DNA of 64,000 bases, from positions 1,685,501-1,749,500 of the forward strand of contig CALSFV010000004.1 of the NCBI GenBank assembly GCA_943737045.1. The letters run 5' to 3'. Below the pieces are notes generated by a model, which searched no databases, was not told the DNA's origin, and saw only the letters and a program-made list of their open reading frames with translations. Origin of the DNA: Parapristionchus giblindavisi (taxonomy: Eukaryota > Nematoda > Chromadorea > Rhabditida > Diplogasteridae). The position numbers were made by a program, and so were the translations under genes. Shown in pieces: positions 53,561 through 64,000 of this stretch (its first letter is position 1; each line of letters begins with the position of its first letter).

Positions 53561-54843
53561 AAAATTCTGAATAAGATAAACTATTTCAAAGTGGTCAGTA
53601 CGCCCAATATGTAAATTTATCTTTCAGTACTCTCTGTTTTTGGTACAAAACAGTATGTTACAAGTCAAATTGTCAATGATACTCAGCGAGTGATATACTA
53701 TGTGAAAGAGGAAAAAATTCTGATTAAGACACACTTCAGGTCATGTCGATCTGTAATATTTTACTGCTGCTATAATGATCGAAGTACAAAAGTAGCTTTT
53801 ACTCTGATATGATCAAGATAACTTGAGAAATATGAAAATGAAAATGAATCCTATCGTGTCATATACCAAATGAAAGAGCGAAAAATTCTGAATATGATAA
53901 ACTATTTCAAAGTGGTCAGTACGGCCAATATGTAAATTTATCTTTCAGTACTCTCTGTGTTTGGTACAAAACAGTATGTTACAAGTCAAATTGTCAATGA
54001 TACTCAGCGAGTGATATACTATGTGAAAGAAGAAAAAATTCTGATTGAGACACACTTCAGGTCATGTCGATCTGTAATATTTTACTGCTGCTATAATGAT
54101 CGAAGTACAAAAGTAGCTTTTACTCTGATATGATCAAGATAACTTGAGAAATATGAAAATGAAAATGAATCCTATCGTGTCATATACCAAATGAAAGAGC
54201 GAAAAATTCTGAATAAGATAAACTATTTCAAAGTGGTCAGTACGCCCAATATGTAAATTTATCTTTCAGTACTCTCTGTTTTTGGTACAAAACAGTATGT
54301 TACAAGTCAAATTGTCAATGATACTCAGCGAGTGATATACTATGTGAAAGAGGAAAAAATTCTGATTAAGACACACTTCAGGTCATGTCGATCTGTAATA
54401 TTTTACTGCTGCTATAATGATCGAAGTACAAAAGTAGCTTTTACTCTGATATGATCAAGATAACTTGAGAAATATGAAAATGAAAATGAATCCTATCGTG
54501 TCATATACCAAATGAAAGAGCGAAAAATTCTGAATAAGATAAACTATTTCAAAGTGGTCAGTACGGCCAATATGTAAATTTATCTTTCAGTACTCTCTGT
54601 TTTTGGTACAAAACAGTATGTTACAAGTCAAATTGTCAATGATACTCAGCGAGTGATATACTATGTGAAAGAAGAAAAAAATCTGATTGAGACACACTTC
54701 AGGTCATGTCGATCTGTAATATTTTACTGCTGCTATAATGATCGAAGTACAAAAGTAGCTTTTACTCTGATATGATCAAGATAACTTGAGAAATATGAAA
54801 ATGAAAATGAATCCTATCGTGTCATATACCAAATGAAAGAGCG
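53560..54843 (+). repeat. Family C tetramer HOR, copy 1 (1,284 bp)
   Basis: Contains 'ctctgtgtttgg' at 53,953 and 'acgcccaatatg' at 54,242, which return at +1,284 bp (55,237 and 55,526). A further 'acgccc' unit lies at 53,600, at the left edge of this copy. Confidence 0.83.
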
Positions 54844-56127
54844 AAAAATTCTGAATAAGATAAACTATTTCAAAGTGGTCAGTACGGCCAATATGTAAAT
54901 TTATCTTTCAGTACTCTCTGTTTTTGGTACAAAACAATTCGTTACAAGTCTAATTGTCAATGATACTCAGCGAGTGATATACTATGTGAAAGAGGAAAAA
55001 ATTCTGAATAAGCCGCACTTCAGGTCATGTCGATCTGTAATATTTTACTGCTGCTATAATGATCGAAGTACCAAAGTAGCTTTTACTCTGATATGATCAA
55101 GATAACTTGAGAAATATGAAAATGAAAATGAAACCTATCGTGTCATATACCAAATGAAAGAGCGAAAAATTCTGAATAAGATAAACTATTTCAAAGTGGT
55201 CAGTACGGCCAATATGTAAATTTATCTTTCAGTACTCTCTGTGTTTGGTACAAAACAGTATGTTACAAGTCAAATTGTCAATGATACTCAGCGAGTGATA
55301 TACTATGTGAAAGAAGAAAAAATTCTGATTGAGACACACTTCAGGTCATGTCGATCTGTAATATTTTACTGCTGCTATAATGATCGAAGTACAAAAGTAG
55401 CTTTTACTCTGATATGATCAAGATAACTTGAGAAATATGAAAATGAAAATGAATCCTATCGTGTCATATACCAAATGAAAGAGCGAAAAATTCTGAATAA
55501 GATAAACTATTTCAAAGTGGTCAGTACGCCCAATATGTAAATTTATCTTTCAGTACTCTCTGTTTTTGGTACAAAACAGTATGTTACAAGTCAAATTGTC
55601 AATGATACTCAGCGAGTGACATACTATGTGAAAGAGGAAAAAATTCTGATTAAGACACACTTCAGGTCATGTCGATCTGTAATATTTTACTGCTGCTATA
55701 ATGATCGAAGTACAAAAGTAGCTTTTACTCTGATATGATCAAGATAACTTGAGAAATATGAAAATGAAAATGAATCCTATCGTGTCATATACCAAATGAA
55801 AGAGCGAAAAATTCTGAATAAGATAAACTATTTCAAAGTGGTCAGTACGGCCAATATGTAAATTTATCTTTCAGTACTCTCTGTTTTTGGTACAAAACAG
55901 TATGTTACAAGTCAAATTGTCAATGATACTCAGCGAGTGATATACTATGTGAAAGAAGAAAAAAATCTGATTGAGACACACTTCAGGTCATGTCGATCTG
56001 TAATATTTTACTGCTGCTATAATGATCGAAGTACAAAAGTAGCTTTTACTCTGATATGATCAAGATAACTTGAGAAATATGAAAATGAAAATGAATCCTA
56101 TCGTGTCATATACCAAATGAAAGAGCG
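54844..56127 (+). repeat. Family C tetramer HOR, copy 2 (1,284 bp)
   Basis: Second copy of the tetramer. It begins with a B-like monomer ('aattcgttacaag', 'aagccgcac', 'accaaag') near 54,935-55,080, and another such B-like monomer follows at 56,216-56,360. The C family is thus interleaved with B-type units rather than pure. Confidence 0.8.
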
Positions 56128-56296
56128 AAAAATTCTGAATAAGATAAACTATTTCAAAGTGGTCAGTACGGCCAATATGTAAATTTATCTTTCAGTACTC
56201 TCTGTTTTTGGTACAAAACAATTCGTTACAAGTCTAATTGTCAATGATACTCAGCGAGTGATATACTATGTGAAAGAGGAAAAAATTCTGAATAAG

Positions 56297-57901
56297 CCGC
56301 ACTTCAGGTCATGTCGATCTGTAATATTTTACTGCTGCTATAATGATCGAAGTACCAAAGTAGCTTTTACTCTGATATGATCAAGATAACTTGAGAAATA
56401 TGAAAATGAAAATGAAACCTATCGTGTCATATACCAAATGAAAGAGCGAAAAATTCTGAATAAGATAAACTATTTCAAAGTGGTCAGTACGGCCAATATG
56501 TAAATTTATCTTTCAGTACTCTCTGTTTTTGGTACAAACAGTATGTTACAAGTCAAATTGTCAATGATACTCAGCGAGTGATATACTATGTGAAAGAGGA
56601 AAAAATTCTGAATGAGACACACTTCAGGTCATGTCGATCTGTAATATTTTACTGCTGCTATAATGATCGAAGTACAAAAGTAGCTTTTACTCTGATATGA
56701 TCAAGATAACTTGAGAAATATGAAAATGAAAATGAATCCTATCGTGTCATATACCAAATGAAAGAGCGAAAAATTCTGAATAAGATAAACTATTTCAAAG
56801 TGGTCAGTACGGCCAATATGTAAATTTATCTTTCAGTACTCTCTGTTTTTGGTACAAAACAATTCGTTACAAGTCTAATTGTCAATGATACTCAGCGAGT
56901 GATATACTATGTGAAAGAGGAAAAAATTCTGAATAAGCCGCACTTCAGGTCATGTCGATCTGTAATATTTTACTGCTGCTATAATGATCGAAGTACAAAA
57001 GTAGCTTTTACTCTGATATGATCAAGGTAACTTGAGAAATATGAAAATGAAAATGAATCCTATCGTGTCATATACCAAATGAAAGAGCGAAAAATTCTGA
57101 ATAAGATAAACTATTTCAAAGTGGTCAGTACGGCCAATATGTAAATTTATCTTTCAGTACTCTCTGTTTTTGGTACAAAACAGTATGTTACAAGTCAAAT
57201 TGTCAATGATACTCAGCGAGTGATATACTATGTGAAAGAGGATAAAATTCTGAATGAGACACACTTCAGGTCATGTCGATCTGTAATATTTTACTGCTGC
57301 TATAATGATCGAAGTACAAAAGTAGCTTTTACTCTGATATGATCAAGATAACTTGAGAAATATGAAAATGAAAATGAATCCTATCGTGTCATATACCAAA
57401 TGAAAGAGCGAAAAATTCTGAATAAGATAAACTATTTCAAAGTGGTCAGTACGGCCAATATGTAAATTTATCTTTCAGTAATCTCTGTTTTTGGTACAAA
57501 ACAGTATGTTACAAGTCAAATTGTCAATGAAACTCAGCGAGTGATATACTATGTGAAAGAGGAAAAAATTCTGATTGAGACACACTTCAGGTCATGTCGA
57601 TCTGTAATATTTTACTGCTGCTATAATGATCGAAGTACAAAAGTTGCTTTTACTCTGATATGATCAAGATAACTTGAGAAATATGAAAATGAAAAATGAA
57701 ACCTATTGTGTCATATACCAAATGAAAGAGCGAAAAATTCTGAATAAGATAAACTATTTCAAAGTGGTCAGTACGGCCAATATGTAAATTTACCTTTCAG
57801 TACTCTCTGTTTTTGGTACAAAACAGTATGTTACAAGTCAAATTGTCAATGATACTCAGCGAGTGATATACTATGTGAAAGAGGAAAAAATTCTGAATAA
57901 G
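56297..57901 (+). repeat. Family C pentamer HOR, copy 1 (1,605 bp)
   Basis: Shares with the next block a one-base deletion 'ggtacaaacag' (56,531/58,136), 'gaggataaaattc' (57,236/58,841), 'cagtaatctctg', 'caaggtaac', and a one-base insertion 'gaaaaatgaaacctattg'. The -1 and +1 changes cancel, so the spacing stays 1,605 bp. Confidence 0.86.
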
Positions 57902-59500
57902 CCGCACTTCAGGTCATGTCGATCTGTAATATTTTACTGCTGCTATAATGATCGAAGTACCAAAGTAGCTTTTACTCTGATATGATCAAGATAACTTGAG
58001 AAATATGAAAATGAAAATGAAACCTATCGTGTCATATACCAAATGAAAGAGCGAAAAATTCTGAATAAGATAAACTATTTCAAAGTGGTCAGTACGGCCA
58101 ATATGTAAATTTATCTTTCAGTACTCTCTGTTTTTGGTACAAACAGTATGTTACAAGTCAAATTGTCAATGATACTCAGCGAGTGATATACTATGTGAAA
58201 GAGGAAAAAATTCTGAATGAGACACACTTCAGGTCATGTCGATCTGTAATATTTTACTGCTGCTATAATGATCGAAGTACAAAAGTAGCTTTTACTCTGA
58301 TATGATCAAGATAACTTGAGAAATATGAAAATGAAAATGAATCCTATCGTGTCATATACCAAATGAAAGAGCGAAAAATTCTGAATAAGATAAACTATTT
58401 CAAAGTGGTCAGTACGGCCAATATGTAAATTTATCTTTCAGTACTCTCTGTTTTTGGTACAAAACAATTCGTTACAAGTCTAATTGTCAATGATACTCAG
58501 CGAGTGATATACTATGTGAAAGAGGAAAAAATTCTGAATAAGCCGCACTTCAGGTCATGTCGATCTGTAATATTTTACTGCTGCTATAATGATCGAAGTA
58601 CAAAAGTAGCTTTTACTCTGATATGATCAAGGTAACTTGAGAAATATGAAAATGAAAATGAATCCTATCGTGTCATATACCAAATGAAAGAGCGAAAAAT
58701 TCTGAATAAGATAAACTATTTCAAAGTGGTCAGTACGGCCAATATGTAAATTTATCTTTCAGTACTCTCTGTTTTTGGTACAAAACAGTATGTTACAAGT
58801 CAAATTGTCAATGATACTCAGCGAGTGATATACTATGTGAAAGAGGATAAAATTCTGAATGAGACACACTTCAGGTCATGTCGATCTGTAATATTTTACT
58901 GCTGCTATAATGATCGAAGTACAAAAGTAGCTTTTACTCTGATATGATCAAGATAACTTGAGAAATATGAAAATGAAAATGAATCCTATCGTGTCATATA
59001 CCAAATGAAAGAGCGAAAAATTCTGAATAAGATAAACTATTTCAAAGTGGTCAGTACGGCCAATATGTAAATTTATCTTTCAGTAATCTCTGTTTTTGGT
59101 ACAAAACAGTATGTTACAAGTCAAATTGTCAATGAAACTCAGCGAGTGATATACTATGTGAAAGAGGAAAAAATTCTGATTGAGACACACTTCAGGTCAT
59201 GTCGATCTGTAATATTTTACTGCTGCTATAATGATCGAAGTACAAAAGTTGCTTTTACTCTGATATGATCAAGATAACTTGAGAAATATGAAAATGAAAA
59301 ATGAAACCTATTGTGTCATATACCAAATGAAAGAGCGAAAAATTCTGAATAAGATAAACTATTTCAAAGTGGTCAGTACGGCCAATATGTAAATTTACCT
59401 TTCAGTACTCTCTGTTTTTGGTACAAAACAGTATGTTACAAGTCAAATTGTCAATGATACTCAGCGAGTGATATACTATGTGAAAGAGGAAAAAATTCTG
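57902..59500 (+). repeat. Family C pentamer HOR, copy 2
   Basis: Second copy of the pentamer. It ends near 59,500, where 'aatgagacac' replaces the 'aataagccgc' that would begin another copy. The 'gaaaaatgaaacctattg' unit recurs a third time near 60,907, so partial third copies exist further right. Confidence 0.85.
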
Positions 59501-62500
59501 AATGAGACACACTTCAGGTCATGTCGATCTGTAATATTTTACTGCTGCTATAATGATCGAAGTACAAAAGTAGCTTTTACTCTGATATGATCAAGATAAC
59601 TTGAGAAATATAAAAGTGAAAAATGAAACCTATCGTGTCATATACCAAATGAAAGAGCGAAAAATTCTGAATAAGATAAACTATTTCAAAGTGGTCAGTA
59701 CGGCCAATATGTAAATTTATCTTTCAGTACTCTCTGTTTTTGGTACAAAACAGTATGTTACAAGTCAAATTGGCAATGATACTCAGCGAGTGATATACTA
59801 TGTGAAAGAGGAAAAAATTCTGAATGAGACACACTTCAGGTCATGTCGATCTGTAATATTTTACTGCTGCTATAATGATCGAAGTACAAAAGTAGCTTTT
59901 ACTCTGATATGATCAAGATAACTTGAGAAATATAAAAGTGAAAAATGAAACCTATCGTGTCATATACCAAATGAAAGAGCGAAAAATTCTGAATAAGATA
60001 AACTATTTCAAAGTGGTCAGTACGGCCAATATGTAAATTTATCTTTCAGTAATCTCTGTTTTTGGTACAAAACAGTATGTTACAAGTCAAATTGTCAATG
60101 ATACTCAGCGAGTGATATACTATGTGAAAGAGGAAAAAATTCTGAATGAGACACACTTCAGGTCATGTCGATCTGTAATATTTTACTGCTGCTATAATGA
60201 TCGAAGTACAAAAGTAGCTTTTACTCAGATATGATCAAGATAACTTGAGAAATATAAAAGTGAAAAATGAAACCTATCGTGTCATATACCAAATGAAAGA
60301 GCAAAAAATTCTGAATAAGATAAACTATTTCAAAGTGGTCAGTACGGCCAATATGTAAATTTATCTTTCAGTAATCTCTGTTTTTGGTACAAAACAGTAT
60401 GTTACAAGTCAAATTGTCAATGATACTCAGCGAGTGATATACTATGTGAAAGAGGAAAAAATTCTGATTGAGATACACTTCAGGTCATGTCGATCTGTAA
60501 TATTTTACTGCTGCTATAATGATCGAAGTACAAAAGTAGCTTTTACTCTGATATGATCAAGATAACTTGAGAAATATGAAAATGAAAATGAATCCTATCG
60601 TGTCATATACCAAATGAAAGAGCGAAAAATTCTGAATAAGATAAACTATTTCAAAGTGGTCAGTACGGCCAATATGTAAATTTATCTTTCAGTAATCTCT
60701 GTTTTTGGTACAAAACAGTATGTTACAAGTCAAATTGTCAATGAAACTCAGCGAGTGATATACTATGTGAAAGAGGAAAAAATTCTGATTGAGACACACT
60801 TCAGGTCATGTCGATCTGTAATATTTTACTGCTGCTATAATGATCGAAGTACAAAAGTTGCTTTTACTCTGATATGATCAAGATAACTTGAGAAATATGA
60901 AAATGAAAAATGAAACCTATTGTGTCATATACCAAATGAAAGAGCGAAAAATTCTGAATAAGATAAACTATTTCAAAGTGGTCAGTACGGCCAATATGTA
61001 AATTTACCTTTCAGTACTCTCTGTTTTTGGTACAAAACAGTATGTTACAAGTCAAATTGTCAATGATACTCAGCGAGTGATATACTATGTGAAAGAGGAA
61101 AAAATTCTGAATGAGACACACTTCAGGTCATGTCGATCTGTAATATTTTACTGCTGCTATAATGATCGAAGTACAAAAGTAGCTTTTACTCTGATATGAT
61201 CAAGATAACTTGAGAAATATAAAAGTGAAAAATGAAACCTATCGTGTCATATACCAAATGAAAGAGCGAAAAATTCTGAATAAGATAAACTATTTCAAAG
61301 TGGTCAGTACGGCCAATATGTAAATTTATCTTTCAGTACTCTCTGTTTTTGGTACAAAACAGTATGTTACAAGTCAAATTGGCAATGATACTCAGCGAGT
61401 GATATACTATGTGAAAGAGGAAAAAATTCTGAATGAGACACACTTCAGGTCATGTCGATCTGTAATATTTTACTGCTGCTATAATGATCGAAGTACAAAA
61501 GTAGCTTTTACTCTGATATGATCAAGATAACTTGAGAAATATAAAAGTGAAAAATGAAACCTATCGTGTCATATACCAAATGAAAGAGCGAAAAATTCTG
61601 AATAAGATAAACTATTTCAAAGTGGTCAGTACGGCCAATATGTAAATTTATCTTTCAGTAATCTCTGTTTTTGGTACAAAACAGTATGTTACAAGTCAAA
61701 TTGTCAATGATACTCAGCGAGTGATATACTATGTGAAAGAGGAAAAAATTCTGAATGAGACACACTTCAGGTCATGTCGATCTGTAATATTTTACTGCTG
61801 CTATAATGATCGAAGTACAAAAGTAGCTTTTACTCAGATATGATCAAGATAACTTGAGAAATATAAAAGTGAAAAATGAAACCTATCGTGTCATATACCA
61901 AATGAAAGAGCAAAAAATTCTGAATAAGATAAACTATTTCAAAGTGGTCAGTACGGCCAATATGTAAATTTATCTTTCAGTAATCTCTGTTTTTGGTACA
62001 AAACAGTATGTTACAAGTCAAATTGTCAATGATACTCAGCGAGTGATATACTATGTGAAAGAGGAAAAAATTCTGATTGAGATACACTTCAGGTCATGTC
62101 GATCTGTAATATTTTACTGCTGCTATAATGATCGAAGTACAAAAGTAGCTTTTACTCTGATATGATCAAGATAACTTGAGAAATATGAAAATGAAAATGA
62201 ATCCTATCGTGTCATATACCAAATGAAAGAGCGAAAAATTCTGAATAAGATAAACTATTTCAAAGTGGTAAGTACGGCCAATATGTAAATTTATCTTTCA
62301 GTACTCTCTGTTTTTGGTACAAAACAGTATGTTACAAGTCAAATTGTCAATGATACTCAGCGAGTGATATACTATGTGAAAGAGGAAAAAATTCTGAATG
62401 AGACACACTTCAGGTCATGTCGATCTGTAATATTTTACTGCTGCTATAATGATCGAAGTACAAAAGTAGCTTTTACTCTGATATGATCAAGGTAACTTGA

Positions 62501-64000
62501 GAAATATGAAAATGAAAATGAATCCTATCGTGTCATATACCAAATGAAAGAGCGAAAAATTCTGAATAAGATAAACTATTTCAAAGTGGTCAGTACGGCC
62601 AATATGTAAATTTATCTTTCAGTACTCTCTGTTTTTGGTACAAAACAGTATGTTACAAGTCAAATTGGCAATGATACTCAGCGAGTGATATACTATGTGA
62701 AAGAGGAAAAAATTCTGAATGAGACACACTTCAGGTCATGTCGATCTGTAATATTTTACTGCTGCTATAATGATCGAAGTACAAAAGTAGCTTTTACTCT
62801 GATATGATCAAGATAACTTGAGAAATATAAAAGTGAAAAATGAAACCTATCGTGTCATATACCAAATGAAAGAGCGAAAAATTCTGAATAAGATAAACTA
62901 TTTCAAAGTGGTCAGTACGGCCAATATGTAAATTTATCTTTCAGTAATCTCTGTTTTTGGTACAAAACAGTATGTTACAAGTCAAATTGTCAATGATACT
63001 CAGCGAGTGATATACTATGTGAAAGAGGAAAAAATTCTGAATGAGACACACTTCAGGTCATGTCGATCTGTAATATTTTACTGCTGCTATAATGATCGAA
63101 GTACAAAAGTAGCTTTTACTCAGATATGATCAAGATAACTTGAGAAATATAAAAGTGAAAAATGAAACCTATCGTGTCATATACCAAATGAAAGAGCGAA
63201 AAATTCTGAATAAGATAAACTATTTCAAAGTGGTCAGTACGGCCAATATGTAAATTTATCTTTCAGTAATCTCTGTTTTTGGTACAAAACAGTATGTTAC
63301 AAGTCAAATTGTCAATGATACTCAGCGAGTGATATACTATGTGAAAGAGGAAAAAATTCTGATTGAGATACACTTCAGGTCATGTCGATCTGTAATATTT
63401 TACTGCTGCTATAATGATCGAAGTACAAAAGTAGCTTTTACTCTGATATGATCAAGATAACTTGAGAAATATGAAAATGAAAATGAATCCTATCGTGTCA
63501 TATACCAAATGAAAGAGCGAAAAATTCTGAATAAGATAAACTATTTCAAAGTGGTAAGTACGGCCAATATGTAAATTTATCTTTCAGTACTCTCTGTTTT
63601 TGGTACAAAACAGTATGTTACAAGTCAAATTGTCAATGATACTCAGCGAGTGATATACTATGTGAAAGAGGAAAAAATTCTGAATGAGACACACTTCAGG
63701 TCATGTCGATCTGTAATATTTTACTGCTGCTATAATGATCGAAGTACAAAAGTAGCTTTTACTCTGATATGATCAAGGTAACTTGAGAAATATGAAAATG
63801 AAAATGAATCCTATCGTGTCATATACCAAATGAAAGAGCGAAAAATTCTGAATAAGATAAACTATTTCAAAGTGGTCAGTACGGCCAATATGTAAATTTA
63901 TCTTTCAGTACTCTCTGTTTTTGGTACAAAACAGTATGTTACAAGTCAAATTGTCAATGATACTCAGCGAGTGATATACTATGTGAAAGAGGAAAAAATT
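59501..64000 (+). repeat. Overlapping pentamer and tetramer HORs with 322-bp units
   Basis: 'aaattggcaatg' recurs at 59,767, 61,376 and 62,662, spaced 1,609 bp (5 monomers plus 4 bases) and 1,286 bp (4 monomers plus 2 bases). The extra bases come from units with the linker 'aaatataaaagtgaaaaatg'. 'gagcaaaaaattctg' is shared by the first two (60,299/61,908). 'gtggtaagtacgg' is shared at 62,265 and 63,551. The repeat unit thus shifted from five to four monomers within about 4 kb. Confidence 0.85.

Larger units (their letters stand above)
8506..53640 (+). repeat. Satellite family B (about 140 monomers)
   Basis: Markers are 'gaaacctatcgtgtc', 'gtcagtac', 'atgtaaatttatctttcag', 'aagtctaattgtcaatgata', 'actcagcgagtg', 'aataagacgcacttcagg', 'gaagtaccaaag' and 'tgatatgatcaagataac'. 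In the frame open in family A this family has three stops per unit (TAA in 'atgtaaat', TGA in 'atatgatc', TAA in 'agataact'). Subfamilies are set by 'tttttgatac' versus 'tttttggtac', 'gaggaaaaaattctg' versus 'gaggaacaaattctg' or 'gaggaaaaaaatctg', 'gataaactatttc' versus 'gatacactatatc', 'aattcgtt' versus 'aattcctt', and 'agtctaattg' versus 'agtataattg'. Confidence 0.93.
1..64000 (+). repeat. 321-bp tandem satellite array, about 199 monomers
   Basis: The same landmarks (for example 'tactgctgctata', 'gaaagagcgaaaaattctga' and 'ggtacaaaac') recur every 321 bp from the first base to the last, always in the same orientation. Rare units are 320 or 322 bp. No unique sequence, transposon, gene or inversion interrupts it. 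Units within a family differ at only a few sites; families differ at roughly 15 to 30 sites. The window begins and ends inside a monomer, so both array edges lie outside. The period is about twice a nucleosomal repeat. The organisation is that of eukaryotic centromeric or pericentromeric satellite; the species and a published name are not recognised. Confidence 0.98.
53641..64000 (+). repeat. Satellite family C (about 32 monomers)
   Basis: Marked by 'cagtatgttacaagtcaaat', 'gagacacacttcagg' (or 'attaagacacac'), 'gaagtacaaaag' and often 'gaatcctatcg'. It keeps B-like 'atgtaaatttatctttcag', 'actcagcgag' and 'tgatatgatcaag' but shares 'tcaaattg' and 'acaaaag' with family A. Several B-like tracts are interspersed. 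The rightmost units have a changed linker, 'aaatataaaagtgaaaaatg', one base longer than 'aaatatgaaaatgaaaatg'. The array runs off the right edge. Confidence 0.9.

Noticed and set aside
1..64000. CRISPR array
   Set aside because: There are no short repeats separated by unique spacers; the entire 321-bp unit is repeated, including the parts between landmarks.
1..64000. Transposon-derived tandem array (LTR or TIR remnants)
   Set aside because: No terminal inverted repeats, target-site duplications, polypurine tract or recognisable reverse transcriptase or transposase segment in the unit on either strand.
1..64000. rRNA, tRNA or snRNA gene tandem array
   Set aside because: The unit has no recognisable rRNA segment, no tRNA cloverleaf or A/B box pair, and no Sm-site or snRNA-like hairpin. 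Its length and family variation fit satellite DNA.

Overview
The whole 64 kb window is one uninterrupted eukaryotic satellite DNA array. I find no credible protein gene, RNA gene, transposon, CRISPR array or any unique sequence. The unit is 321 bp, repeated head-to-tail about 199 times in one orientation. The array starts and ends inside a monomer, so it continues past both edges. A hand count of one mid-array monomer gives 103 G+C in 321 bp (about 32%) with 8 CpG sites, close to the roughly 8 expected from base composition. An AT-rich repeat of about two nucleosome lengths, highly homogeneous, with higher-order repeats (HORs), fits pericentromeric or centromeric heterochromatin. I do not recognise the sequence and cannot name the species. 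Unreduced CpG argues weakly against a genome with heavy CpG methylation.

Layout. (1) Family A, 1 to about 8,505: 27 monomers of at least six types, mostly arranged as the four-monomer theme a-b-X-Y. Monomers 1-6 recur as 21-26, displaced 6,419 bp. (2) Family B, about 8,505 to 53,640: some 140 monomers marked by 'atgtaaatttatctttcag', 'actcagcgag' and 'tgatatgatcaag'. It splits into subfamilies (gatac, gaacaaattctg, aattcctt, agtataattg), contains segmental duplications of 963, 1,284, 1,605, 3,852 and 5,136 bp, and holds short islands with family A or family C signatures. (3) Family C, about 53,640 to the end: marked by 'cagtatgttacaagtcaaa' and 'gagacacac', with 1,284 to 1,609 bp HORs and a few interspersed B-like tracts.

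Monomer structure. Each 321-bp unit is itself an old diverged dimer. A stretch of about 61 bp occurs twice per unit, 153 and 168 bp apart, at about 80% identity by hand alignment (49/61). The repeat length (107 codons) and the offset between halves (51 codons) are both multiples of three, and one forward frame carries only one stop per unit in several family A monomers. This produces recurrent 61 to 90-codon ORFs that I treat as non-genic. A coding-repeat origin is nevertheless an open question and is listed as a finding.

There is no gene system here. The interest lies in how the array evolved: sharp family boundaries, tract-like exchange between families, nested HORs, a dyad-symmetric motif in each unit, and length change concentrated in one A-run plus a C-specific A-rich linker.
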